Counted from the first letter of the stretch, positions 1 to 8,410 are shown. The stretch is 40,477 nt of DNA from an uncultured Eggerthellaceae bacterium (GCA_934670115.1 CAKUOV010000020.1:1-40477); one strand, 5' to 3'. Notes: a model not told the origin generated them from the sequence alone. Made by a program: numbers and translations.

Positions 1-110
1 GTATCATAGTAATGTTTCGTTTCGCGCCCGTAAACAGAAAGGCTTGTTGCCAGATTATCCCAATAGAATCGACAAAACGGCAGCTCGCGAGTGCGCCGCA
101 CCGCACACCA

Positions 111-147
111 AATTGTTGTCAAATTACCCCACCTTTTGTCAACAATT
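111..147. repeat. Short palindromic repeat, copy A
   Basis: The arms are AATTGTTG-T-CAAA on the left and TTTTG-T-CAACAATT on the right, around the core TTACCCCACC. The same motif recurs at 21910-21942, at 22856-22891 (inverted) and cut off at the right edge (40459-40477). A lone half-site, TTGTTGCCAGATTATCCC at 44-61, matches the left half at 15 of 18 positions. The function is unknown. Confidence 0.85.
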
Positions 148-186
148 CGACCCGAAAGCGCACGATGCAGCAAATAAATCGAACCC

Positions 187-430
187 CTTGTTGGAAAAGC
201 GGGGGCAAACTCGGGTAAATCGACGATTGGGAGTGGTTGAAAAAGAAACCGATTGCCGCCCGGCAATCAATCTATTTTTTCAATTGTCGTGTTGACCTGG
301 GGTTATGTCATCAATCGATTTTATATACTTGCGGGAACAACCCTCGAAAGACAGAAATCCTGCTTCACGAGGCAGCTTGACCACTCCCAATCGTCGATTT
401 GCCCGAATTCAAGGGTCGTTTTCCAACAAG
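187..430. repeat. MITE-like element 1 with ~54-bp terminal inverted repeats
   Basis: The left end (187-240) and the reverse complement of the right end (377-430) both begin CTTGTTGGAAAA and share the core AAATCGACGATTGGGAGTGG. The element is about 244 bp and has no plausible gene inside. The same inverted ends bound a second element at 8030-8258, so this is a family. I see no clear target-site duplication. It could be a miniature transposable element or a palindromic intergenic repeat forming a long hairpin. Confidence 0.8.
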
Positions 431-479
431 CCCCCACTTCCGGAGTTCCCGCATGACAATCCAATTTCCCTAAATCCAT

Positions 480-693
480 CATGTTGTCGGAAAATCAAGG
501 TCAATGCGCAAAATATGCCTATTCGGGGCACCTTCAAGGCGAAAAAAGGAATATCTGAACTCCGCTCAGACCTTGTCGAACAGAAAACCCCAGGTCACAA
601 ATTCCCAGCGGTAAAACATGCATGCCAGCATCCTTTTCCGACTACCCCGAACAAGAATATTTTGCACATTGTGGCGAAATTTCCGACAAGATG
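480..693. repeat. MITE-like element with a different pair of inverted ends
   Basis: The left arm (480-530) and the reverse complement of the right arm (643-693) share TTGTCGGAAA, then CAATG, GCAAAATAT and TTCGGGG in the same order and spacing. The element is about 214 bp. The ends are not the same sequence as the 187-430 family, but they also start with a TTGT.GGAAA block. No gene is seen inside. Confidence 0.7.
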
Positions 694-752
694 ACCCACG
701 GGAACGGACGCGCCCACCGCGTACCTCGTGCCGCGTGCCTCGCGCCGAGTGT

Positions 753-1928
753 CTAGCGCGAAGCGCGGCGGTCGCGCGACGTTCCCGCAGCGTGATATGC
801 GCGTTTATTCTCGTACATAAGCAGATCAACGCAGTTGAGCGCCTCGTCCATAGGCATAGTAGCCGGGTCAAAAGAAAGCCGTCCAATCGATGCCGAAACA
901 GGCATCCCCTTGGCTTCCTCAAGCGAGATACCCGCAAGCGCGGTCCCAATATCACTCACGCATGCATCGACCTGCACATCATCCTGCGTGTTCAGCAAAA
1001 CCACGAATTCATCGCCCGAATACCGAACAACCGCACCCAACGGACCCACAACTTCGGACAAAGCAGCGCCCACGGCAACCAGCGTTTTGTCACCCACCGC
1101 ATGACCATACTTATCGTTTATCGCCTTGAAATCATTCAAATCCAACCACAAAAGGGTAAGCAGCTCCGACCGGCGCGCGCGCAAAACACCCGCACGCACG
1201 GGCGCGTTAGCAATGCTGTCCAGGTAAAACCGATTGTACAAGCCAGTCAACTTGTCGCGCGAAATCAGCTCGCTTTGCAGACTGGTCACCACGCCGCAAC
1301 ACGCAATTGCAATAAAAGGCCAGATGGTCGAGATGCCGTAAATCGTCCCCTGCAACGCAATGCCAAAAATGGCCGGCACCAAAAACACCCACAAAGGAAA
1401 CGTCTTCAGCACGCCGCCCGTCGCGTGCGCATAAAAATAAACCACCAAGCTGGCAATAAGGAACACCACGGCAATTGCCAGGTAGAACCAATAGATCGGG
1501 CCTCGCTTGTACACACCCGTCACATCAAAAGAGAAGACCACGGGAACCGCAAGGTTGACAATCAAAAGCGCTACCGCCACCGCAACTATCACGCCGCAAG
1601 CAATCTTGCTCCATCGCGGAAGCTTCACATCCAAATGCGCCGCCAAAAAATACACCCATAACGGCCCAAACACCACATTCATGGCATAAAGCCAGGTATT
1701 CGTAGCGTACCCCACTACGCAGCACAACACGCCCGGGCGACCGGCAACCAAGTTGCTCACGCAATCGATCACACAAGAGATAAAAGAAAGAATAACCAGG
1801 GCATACAACGCATCGCTTTCGTGCACGCGCCGATCAAGACGCCAATGACGATTCATGAGAATAATGAACAGCATGGTCATTGCCATTAAATTCGCAATGA
1901 GCACCGCAGCGATGTTGACCTCTGCCAT
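753..1928 (-). CDS. Membrane-bound GGDEF-domain protein (putative diguanylate cyclase)
   Basis: This 391-residue protein would make cyclic di-GMP from two GTP at the membrane. The first ~215 residues are mostly hydrophobic, with six or seven likely membrane helices and no recognised ligand-binding motif. A GGDEF domain fills about 225-385, with the entry motif DKLTGLYNR, the metal-site region LWLDLNDFKAIND and the signature near residue 304. The signature reads SGDEF instead of GGDEF. The RxxD product-inhibition site expected just upstream is absent (GPLG lies there). Activity is therefore likely but not certain, and feedback inhibition is unlikely. The start has a weak GAAGGG site. The gene is divergent from the phosphohexomutase and is probably monocistronic. 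Confidence 0.85.
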   Translation of the reverse strand: MAEVNIAAVLIANLMAMTMLFIILMNRHWRLDRRVHESDALYALVILSFISCVIDCVSNLVAGRPGVLCCVVGYATNTWLYAMNVVFGPLWVYFLAAHLDVKLPRWSKIACGVIVAVAVALLIVNLAVPVVFSFDVTGVYKRGPIYWFYLAIAVVFLIASLVVYFYAHATGGVLKTFPLWVFLVPAIFGIALQGTIYGISTIWPFIAIACCGVVTSLQSELISRDKLTGLYNRFYLDSIANAPVRAGVLRARRSELLTLLWLDLNDFKAINDKYGHAVGDKTLVAVGAALSEVVGPLGAVVRYSGDEFVVLLNTQDDVQVDACVSDIGTALAGISLEEAKGMPVSASIGRLSFDPATMPMDEALNCVDLLMYENKRAYHAAGTSRDRRASR

Positions 1929-2016
1929 GGAGGCTGCCCTTCTTCTCTCTTGTTGACGTATTCTTGATAAAAGGTAATTCTACCATCATCGCGAAACGAA
2001 AAGCTCCCGACACCCC

Positions 2017-2022
2017 TATAAT
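2017..2022 (+). promoter_or_regulatory. Possible -10 box for the phosphohexomutase gene
   Basis: A perfect TATAAT lies 47 bases upstream of the chosen start. No good -35 box is visible at the usual distance, so this is only a candidate. Confidence 0.35.
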
Positions 2023-2068
2023 GACATTATTCAAATCGCGAATTGAACCGCAAACAAAGGAGCAGCGC

Positions 2069-3787
2069 ATGCTTTCCGATACCATCTCCGCTAATCTCAA
2101 ACGCTGGACCGAGCGCGCCGATGCGCGCTACCAAGAAGAGCTTGCCGCTCTGGCAACCAATGAAACCGCCTGCAACGATGCATTTTTCCAAGATCTGGAA
2201 TTCGGAACCGCCGGCCTGCGTGGCATTCTAGGAGCGGGCGCGAACCGCATGAACATCCACACGGTAGGCAAGGCAACGCAGGGCCTGGCGAATTACCTGA
2301 ACGCGCATTTCGAAAACCCCACCGTTGCCATTGCGCGCGACTCGCGTCACGACGGCTTTGAGTTTTGCCAGGTGGCAGCAGGTGTTTTGGCAGCAAACGG
2401 CATAAAGTCGTACTTGTACGAGCGCATTGAGCCCACGCCGGCGCTCAGCTGGGCGGTGCGCGATTTGCACTGCAGCGCGGGCATTTGCATGACCGCCAGC
2501 CACAACCCCGCCGAATACAACGGCTACAAAGCATACGGTCCCGACGGCTGCCAGATAACCACGCAGGCCGCGCATGATATTCAGGCGGCCATCAACAACG
2601 TGGACATCTTTGACGACGTAACATGCATGGCGTTTGACGAAGCACTTGAACGCGGGCTGGCCGCCTACACCGACGAAAGCGTGCTCGACCGTTTCATCGA
2701 TGCCGTGGCAACGCAATCCTTGGAGGCGCCCGAAGCGCTGGCTGACCTTTCCGTGGTGTACACGCCACTCAACGGCACGGGTCTGGAGTGCGTGAACCGC
2801 ATCTTCGAGCGCATCGGTATGAAAAACGTGACCGTGGTGCCCGAGCAAGCGCAGCCCGATGGCAACTTCCCCACCTGCCCCTTCCCGAATCCGGAAATTC
2901 GCGAGGCGCTGGAACGCGGATTGGCGCTGTGCCAGCAAGTGCACCCCGATTTGCTGCTGGCAACCGACCCCGACGCCGACCGCACGGGCATTGCGGTGCT
3001 GCATAACGGCGAATACGTGCTGCTCACCGGCAACGAGCTGGGCGCGCTGCTGGTAGACTACGAGTGCACAAAAGCGCAGGAACGCGGGTGCGACCTGCGC
3101 GAAAAAGTATGCGTGAGCACCATCGTGTCAAGTGTCATGTGCGACTTGATGGCACAGGAGCGCGGCTTTGAAATGCGCCGCGTGCTGACGGGCTTCAAGT
3201 ACATTGGCGAGCAAATCGGGCTGTTGGAAGCCGCCGGCGAAGAAGACCGCTTCCTGCTGGGCTTCGAGGAAAGCTACGGCTATCTGGCCGGCACGCATGT
3301 GCGCGACAAGGACGCCATTGTGACCAGCATGTTAGTGGTGCAAATGGCAGCGTGGCACAAGGCGCAGGGCCGCGACCTGGTGCAGGCCATGCATGCGCTG
3401 TACGAGCGTTATGGCTGGTGGGAAAACAGCACCATCAGCGTAACGTTCCCCGGCGCAGCGGGTGCGGAAACCATGAAACACCTGATGGACGGCTTGCGGA
3501 TTCTGCCCCCAGCAGAAGTAGGCGGCCTGCACGTGCTGAATATGGTGGACTTTGCAACGGCTGTTGACATGCCCGTCCACGGTGGCACCGGCGCAAGCGC
3601 GCCGCAGAAGCTGCCCAGCGCAAACGTGCTTGAGTTCCAGCTTGAAGGCGGCCACAAGATCATCGTGCGCCCCAGCGGCACCGAGCCGAAAGTCAAAGCG
3701 TACGTGTTCGTCAAGGGAGAAAGTGCTAATCAGGCGGCCGAGCTACTGAGCACGCTCGAAGAAGCCGCACGCGAGCTATTGGCATAG
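2069..3787 (+). CDS. Phosphohexomutase (phosphoglucomutase/phosphomannomutase family)
   Basis: The enzyme interconverts hexose 1- and 6-phosphates, feeding sugar nucleotides or glycogen. All four alpha-D-phosphohexomutase signatures are present: the phosphoserine loop TASHNP (Ser about 144), the metal loop DPDADR (300-305), the sugar-binding loop GFEESYGY (about 398) and the phosphate-binding RPSGTEP (from about 534). At 572 residues it has the length of the PgcA-like Gram-positive group. An in-frame start at 1964 exists, but ATG 2069 is preceded by AAAGGAG six bases away and begins a normal N-terminus. The stop codon is two bases from the stop of the opposing carbonic anhydrase, leaving no room for a terminator between them. 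Glucose versus mannose preference cannot be read from sequence. Confidence 0.93.
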   Translation: MLSDTISANLKRWTERADARYQEELAALATNETACNDAFFQDLEFGTAGLRGILGAGANRMNIHTVGKATQGLANYLNAHFENPTVAIARDSRHDGFEFCQVAAGVLAANGIKSYLYERIEPTPALSWAVRDLHCSAGICMTASHNPAEYNGYKAYGPDGCQITTQAAHDIQAAINNVDIFDDVTCMAFDEALERGLAAYTDESVLDRFIDAVATQSLEAPEALADLSVVYTPLNGTGLECVNRIFERIGMKNVTVVPEQAQPDGNFPTCPFPNPEIREALERGLALCQQVHPDLLLATDPDADRTGIAVLHNGEYVLLTGNELGALLVDYECTKAQERGCDLREKVCVSTIVSSVMCDLMAQERGFEMRRVLTGFKYIGEQIGLLEAAGEEDRFLLGFEESYGYLAGTHVRDKDAIVTSMLVVQMAAWHKAQGRDLVQAMHALYERYGWWENSTISVTFPGAAGAETMKHLMDGLRILPPAEVGGLHVLNMVDFATAVDMPVHGGTGASAPQKLPSANVLEFQLEGGHKIIVRPSGTEPKVKAYVFVKGESANQAAELLSTLEEAARELLA

Positions 3788-3789
3788 CC

Positions 3790-4347
3790 TTACAGGAAGG
3801 TAACCTCTCCTGTGGCCAAGCAATACATGGCGCCTATCACGGTAACGTCAAGCACGTCTTTGATGTGCGAAACTGCATAGAGCACGTTTAGCTCTGAAGC
3901 ACGAAGCGGGTCGGTCTCTTCGCCAATTGCGCGTTTAACTTCGTCCAATATGTACTCGATGAATCCTTCTGGGTCATCGCTGGGGTCATCGTGCAGCGCC
4001 GCCTCAACCGCGCCGCAATGATCGTGCCCCATGACCACAACAAGCTGCGTGCCCAGGTGCTTGCACGCGTATTCGATGCTTCCCAGCTGATGGGCGTCGA
4101 TCACGTTTCCCGCAACGCGGATGACGAACAAATCGCCAATACCCGCCGAGAAAACAGCATCGGGCACAATGCGCGAATCGGAGCAGGTCACCACAATGGC
4201 GTATGGCGCCTGGCCGTGCGTAGATGAGTATAATCGAGCTGCATGGGAAACATCGCCCTGGTCAGACTCGCCTTTAACGAACAGTTCGTTTCCCGTCTTG
4301 AGCTTTTCGAGCGCTTCTGTCGCCGTAACGTTTGCCACTTGATGCAT
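3790..4347 (-). CDS. Beta-class carbonic anhydrase
   Basis: This 185-residue cytosolic zinc enzyme would hydrate CO2 to bicarbonate. The signature CSDSR (Cys 55, Asp 57) and GHDHCGA (His 108, Cys 111) supply the expected zinc ligands and the Asp-Arg dyad of beta-carbonic anhydrases. The start ATG at 4347 has an excellent AAGGAG site seven bases upstream. This places the first 74 bases inside the end of the upstream radical SAM gene, in another frame. The gene is probably last in a minus-strand group with the zinc-ribbon, GtrA-like and YgiQ-like genes. Bicarbonate supply for anaerobic carboxylations is a likely role, by inference. Confidence 0.93.
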   Translation of the reverse strand: MHQVANVTATEALEKLKTGNELFVKGESDQGDVSHAARLYSSTHGQAPYAIVVTCSDSRIVPDAVFSAGIGDLFVIRVAGNVIDAHQLGSIEYACKHLGTQLVVVMGHDHCGAVEAALHDDPSDDPEGFIEYILDEVKRAIGEETDPLRASELNVLYAVSHIKDVLDVTVIGAMYCLATGEVTFL

Positions 4348-6403
4348 TGCCGTGCTCCTTGTCTCTTACGAATGTTCCCGAAGCTTTGCCGTGCGCACCG
4401 GTGCCTTTGCCAGCGCCCTGTCCACTGGTTGGGCGGCTCCCAGGCTTGCCGCCTTTCCCGCCTTTCCCGCCGCGACCACCGCCGGCACCAGCCTTCCCGC
4501 CGCGACTCTGGCCGCCCTTGTTGGCAGGCTTTCCCACCGCTTTGCCGCTTGCCTTGCCACGACGACCCTCATCAGCCGTCTTTCCACTCATGTTTCGTGG
4601 CTTCACCAGGCATTTCTTGTCGAATCCGATCAAATCCAGGCGACCGGCCTTCGTAAGCGCCTCCACCACTAAATCGTAGTTTTTCGGGTTGCGGTACTGG
4701 ATGAGCGCGCGCTGGAGCGCCTTCTCGTGCGACGATGTGGGCACGTACACCGGCTCCATAGTCAGCGGGTCGATTCCCGTGTAATACATGCACGTTGCCA
4801 GCGAGCCGGGCGTGGGATAGAAATCCTGCACTTGCTCGGGGTTGTAACCCATGTCACGCACGTATTCCGCCAGCTGAATGGCCTCGTCAAGACCCGATCC
4901 CGGGTGCGAGCTCATCAGATACGGCACCAAAAACTGTTTCATGCCGGCGCGCTCGTTCGCCTGCTCGTACTCCTTGCAAAACCGCTGATAGATGAAGTTG
5001 CGCGGCTTGCCCATATACGCCAAAACCGCATCGCTGATATGCTCAGGCGCCACTTTAAGCTGACCACTCACGTGGTATTTTACCAGTTCATCCATGAATT
5101 CCTGATGATTCGGATCCGCCATAAGATAGTCGAAGCGAATGCCGCTGCGCACGAACACCTTCTTCACGCCGGGCAGCGCGCGCAGCTTGCGCAAAAGCTT
5201 CAAGTAGTCGGCGTGAGTCGGCTTGCACGCCTTGCATACGGTGGGCGTAAGGCAGCGCTTGTCGGTGCAGGCGCCGCGCTGCATCTGCTTGCGGCACGCG
5301 GGTGCGCGAAAGTTCGCAGTGGGGCCACCCACATCGTGGATGTAACCTTTGAAATCGGGGTCGTCGATGATTTCCTGCGCTTCTTCAAGCAGCGAGGCAT
5401 GACTGCGCGCCTGCACAATGCGCCCCTGATGGAACGTGAGCGCGCAAAAAGCGCATTCGCCGAAGCAGCCCCTGCTGCTGGTCAGGGAAAACTTCACTTC
5501 CGAGAAACCAGGAATGCCGCCTTCCGCATCGTAGCGCGGATGCCACGCACGCGCATACGGCAACGCGTACACCGCATCCATCTCTTCGGTCGAAAGCGGC
5601 TTCGCAGGCGGGTTCTGCACAACGTGCATGTGCTCAGAATACGACTCTACCAGGCGTTTTCCCGTGAAAGGATCACTTGCGCGATACTGCGCCAGAAAGC
5701 TTTGCGCAAACATGCGCTTGTCCGCGCCAATTTCATCCCAACTGGGCAAAAGCTCGTAATCGTACACGGCGTCAAGGTGGCGCGTGCGATACAGCGTGCC
5801 ATCGATGAACGTGATATCGGAAATGTCGAGCCCCGCAGCCAACGCATCGGCAACTTCCACCACCGAGCGCTCCCCCATGCCGTAGCACAGAAGATCGGCG
5901 CCGGAGTCAAGCAGAATGGAGCGACGCAGGCCATCTGACCAGTAATCGTAATGAGCCAAGCGGCGAAGACTTGCCTCAATGCCGCCAATGATGATAGGCG
6001 CATCCTTGAACGTTTGACGAATAAGCCCACAGTACACAATGGTTGCGCGGTCGGGGCGCAACCCCATTTTCCCACCAGGCGAATACGCATCTGAGCTGCG
6101 ATGTTTGCGCGCAACGGTATAATGATTCACCATAGAATCCATGTTGCCCGCCGAAACCATGAACCCCAAACGAGGCTGCCCGAACACCGCAATGCTCTCT
6201 GGGTTCTTCCAATCGGGCTGCGAAACCACGCCCACCTTGTAGCCGTTCGCTTCCAACATGCGCGTGATAATGGCCGCGCCAAACGACGGATGATCCACAT
6301 ACGCGTCGCCGCAAACGTACACGAAATCGACCTGGTCCCAGCCGCGTTCGCGCATCTCTTCAGCCGATGTGGGCAAAAAGGAGTTTCGGGGAGTGTTATT
6401 CAT
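4274..6403 (-). CDS. YgiQ-family radical SAM protein
   Basis: This 709-residue protein belongs to the widespread YgiQ (UPF0313-type) radical SAM family, whose substrate is not established. The radical SAM cluster motif CFGECAFC (CxxxCxxC) sits near residue 310, after the family-specific N-terminal half. A second cysteine-rich stretch follows it (CRKQMQRGACTDKRC and CKACKP). From about residue 615 the protein runs into a Lys/Arg/Gly-rich tail of ~95 residues that looks disordered and could bind nucleic acid; this is inference. The end of the tail overlaps the start of the carbonic anhydrase gene. The start ATG lies 23 bases after the GtrA-like stop and has only a weak ribosome site. Confidence 0.9.
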   Translation of the reverse strand: MNNTPRNSFLPTSAEEMRERGWDQVDFVYVCGDAYVDHPSFGAAIITRMLEANGYKVGVVSQPDWKNPESIAVFGQPRLGFMVSAGNMDSMVNHYTVARKHRSSDAYSPGGKMGLRPDRATIVYCGLIRQTFKDAPIIIGGIEASLRRLAHYDYWSDGLRRSILLDSGADLLCYGMGERSVVEVADALAAGLDISDITFIDGTLYRTRHLDAVYDYELLPSWDEIGADKRMFAQSFLAQYRASDPFTGKRLVESYSEHMHVVQNPPAKPLSTEEMDAVYALPYARAWHPRYDAEGGIPGFSEVKFSLTSSRGCFGECAFCALTFHQGRIVQARSHASLLEEAQEIIDDPDFKGYIHDVGGPTANFRAPACRKQMQRGACTDKRCLTPTVCKACKPTHADYLKLLRKLRALPGVKKVFVRSGIRFDYLMADPNHQEFMDELVKYHVSGQLKVAPEHISDAVLAYMGKPRNFIYQRFCKEYEQANERAGMKQFLVPYLMSSHPGSGLDEAIQLAEYVRDMGYNPEQVQDFYPTPGSLATCMYYTGIDPLTMEPVYVPTSSHEKALQRALIQYRNPKNYDLVVEALTKAGRLDLIGFDKKCLVKPRNMSGKTADEGRRGKASGKAVGKPANKGGQSRGGKAGAGGGRGGKGGKGGKPGSRPTSGQGAGKGTGAHGKASGTFVRDKEHGNASSGKRYGDRSARKAQDGKRTVR

Positions 6404-6426
6404 GAAATGCCTATGCCAAGCCTGTT

Positions 6427-6996
6427 CTATTTGAAAATAATCTTCTTATACAAAACGAAGTTCCACAGCACAATACATGCCATGGTGCACACTTTCGCCA
6501 CCAGCGGATACACGCCGTGCGCGGCCAAAAGCGAAATAACCACCGTGCTAAACGTGGTGTTGAGCGCGAACAATATTAGGTACAGCACCAAACTGCGCAG
6601 TGGGTTCGACGTACTTTTGAACGTAACGTTGCGGTTCACCAGGAAGTTAAACACCGTGGAAACAACAACGGCCGTAACGTTTGCCGCCGCCAAAGGAATG
6701 GCGAAAACAGCGCTAAGCAGCTGAAACAACACGAGCTCGATAGCAGCGGAGCTGCCGCCCACCATCAAGTACTTGATTGCCTGGAAAAGCGTTTTCTTGG
6801 GGGCGGGTTGAGAGTTGCCCGCGTTGGCGGCAACGGCGCTGGAGCCCCTTGCCGCGCCGGCCGCAATGCTTGCGCCGGCCGCAACGCCTTCGCCACCCGG
6901 TGTTACGGTTACGGCATCCAGCGCACACGAAACCCGACCAGCAAAAGCGCTGGTCGGGCTCACGTTTACGTTATTTGAATCGTTTACTTCGCTCAT
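6427..6996 (-). CDS. GtrA-family membrane protein
   Basis: This 189-residue protein has a GtrA-like domain (about residues 68-189) with four hydrophobic helices and the typical motifs KYLMVGG near its start and FNFLVNRNVTFK in the middle. GtrA proteins are thought to flip lipid-linked sugars or assist surface glycosylation, but no glycosyltransferase is adjacent here. The first ~65 residues are an Ala/Gly/Ser-rich, probably disordered extension, unusual for a family that often begins close to the first helix. The ribosome site at the chosen ATG is poor, so the true start could differ. Confidence 0.85.
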   Translation of the reverse strand: MSEVNDSNNVNVSPTSAFAGRVSCALDAVTVTPGGEGVAAGASIAAGAARGSSAVAANAGNSQPAPKKTLFQAIKYLMVGGSSAAIELVLFQLLSAVFAIPLAAANVTAVVVSTVFNFLVNRNVTFKSTSNPLRSLVLYLILFALNTTFSTVVISLLAAHGVYPLVAKVCTMACIVLWNFVLYKKIIFK

Positions 6997-7044
6997 AGGT
7001 GCTTAAATCCGCCGCGTAAAACCGCGCTTGCCGCAACGCGAGGC

Positions 7045-7557
7045 TTAGAGCTTCGTGCCGCATGCGGGGCAGAAATCGGCATCCACGGGAACCGAAGTCG
7101 AGCACGAGGGGCACACAAGCTCCACCACCGGGGCATCAACCGAGTCGGGTTCAGCCACAACCTCGGGAAGCTTCGTGCCGCAATTTCCGCAGAACAGAGC
7201 GTCGTCCGCTACCGTTGCGCCGCAATTCTCGCACACGCGCGTGCCCGCAGCAGCACGGGCGGCCGCGGCTTTCTGCTCTTCAGCGGCAGCAATCTGAGCC
7301 TCAAGATCGGCAATCATGCCGTCAACCTGATCGACCGCGGCGAACAGCTCTTCATATTTCGCACGAAGGTCGGCAGCATCCTTCTCACCTGCGTAAATGG
7401 CGGCGCCCAAAGCGGCGCATGCTTCGGTGCGCTTGCGCTGCTGCTCGGTCAGCTTCATCTTGTTGGAGGCCGAATCAATGGCGCTCGTTACTTTATTCGC
7501 GCCCTTGTTCAAAAGATTATTAGCGCTGTCAAGAATATCAGAATCAAAAATGCTCAT
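7045..7557 (-). CDS. Coiled-coil protein with two C-terminal zinc ribbons
   Basis: This 170-residue protein of unknown function starts with a helical, charged region (about 1-105) likely to form a coiled coil. Two tandem zinc ribbons follow, each of two CxxC knuckles: CENCGA...CGNCGTKL and CPSCST...CPACGTKL. I chose ATG 7557 because AAAGGACA sits just upstream and the protein then begins MSIFDSDILD; a longer in-frame start at 7698 lacks this support. The gene appears to lead the minus-strand group with the GtrA-like, YgiQ-like and carbonic anhydrase genes (48- and 23-base gaps). Confidence 0.8.
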   Translation of the reverse strand: MSIFDSDILDSANNLLNKGANKVTSAIDSASNKMKLTEQQRKRTEACAALGAAIYAGEKDAADLRAKYEELFAAVDQVDGMIADLEAQIAAAEEQKAAAARAAAGTRVCENCGATVADDALFCGNCGTKLPEVVAEPDSVDAPVVELVCPSCSTSVPVDADFCPACGTKL

Positions 7558-8410
7558 GGCTTGTCCTTTCTCGTGGTGCGCGTAGTTATGGAGTCTTAGC
7601 TTGTTGCGCTGCGCGCTGCATATCGCGGCATATCGCGCACGACCCGCAACCTCAAGCTTCTTCTCATTGTACGCCGTTGTACGGCGCGAACGCGTCACGA
7701 GCGTGTCTTTTCGGCATCAGTATCATGACAAAAACATGCGGTTAAGAGCATATCCGTACGGAATCGCGCTGCCCGCACTGTTCTGCCACTCGCGAAAAGA
7801 GACCACGCGTGGCCATGCGATGCCACAGCACAACGCACTCCCTGGACAGACAGAACCAGCGCACGAGCAACGCGCCCGCCAAGTTCGAGAATTTCTTTCT
7901 GGAAGCAAGGACGAAGGATCATCTCGGGAGGCGTTCTTGAGAACGCCGACAGCTAAGCGCGACGCTCAAGGCATTCAAGGCACCGAAAAGCCCATCCAAG
8001 GGAGCAGTTGGTCCTCCCAAAGAGAGCAGTTGTTGGAAAATCGGGTGCAAATTCGGGCAAATCGACGATAGAGAGTAGTTGAGGAGGCCCGAATCTGGGT
8101 TCTTTTTGCGAAGCCGCAGCACGCCAAAAAGCAGATTCAACAAAACCCCAGTTCAGGGAGGTATCAACCTGAAGCGAGTCTGATTTCTGAACGATACGCC
8201 AAAGCTGAACCGCTCCCAATCGTCGATTTGCCTGAAATGAAGGGTCTTTTGGCAACAAGCGCTGCATTCTACATGCCAAACGCCGCAACAAAATAGCAGT
8301 TTGCTTAATTGAATCTACGTGTGCTGTCCTTTTGGGGGAACATCACTCCCGCTATTCCGTAGAAATCTATTATTTTATTGGCGGGAACCACCCTTGTCCT
8401 GACTATACTA
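7558..8410. other. Intergenic region with one MITE-like element
   Basis: There is no convincing gene between the zinc-ribbon gene and brnT. The stretch 7700-8029 has open frames on both strands but no ribosome site or recognisable product. A repeat element fills 8030-8258. A GCGGGAACCACCCT stretch near 8381-8395 resembles GCGGGAACAACCCT inside the element at 187-430, hinting at further decayed repeat sequence. Confidence 0.5.
8030..8258. repeat. MITE-like element 2, same family as 187-430
   Basis: The left end begins TTGTTGGAAAATCGGG and carries AAATCGACGAT. The reverse complement of the right end begins TTGTTGCCAAAAGACCC and carries AAATCGACGATTGGGAG. The internal sequence differs from the first copy, while the ~54-bp ends are conserved. 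It is about 229 bp with no gene inside. Confidence 0.75.

Larger units (their letters stand above)
1..752. other. Gene-free repeat region at the left edge
   Basis: I see no convincing protein gene here. Short open frames exist on both strands but lack a good ribosome site and overlap repeats. The stretch holds a half-site of the short palindromic repeat (44-61), a full copy (111-147) and two larger elements with long inverted ends (187-430 and 480-693). The last 60 bases before the diguanylate cyclase stop are GC-rich and show no clear terminator. Confidence 0.6.

Noticed and set aside
110..700. Possible CRISPR-like array from the repeated short motifs
   Set aside because: The repeats are palindromic, irregularly spaced and of different types, with no regular spacers and no cas genes.
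618..1661. Plus-strand open frame opposite the GGDEF gene
   Set aside because: Arg/His-rich antisense shadow of the cyclase gene.
7700..8029. Open frames on both strands between the zinc-ribbon gene and the repeat element
   Set aside because: No ribosome site, no recognisable product, and they run into the repeat.
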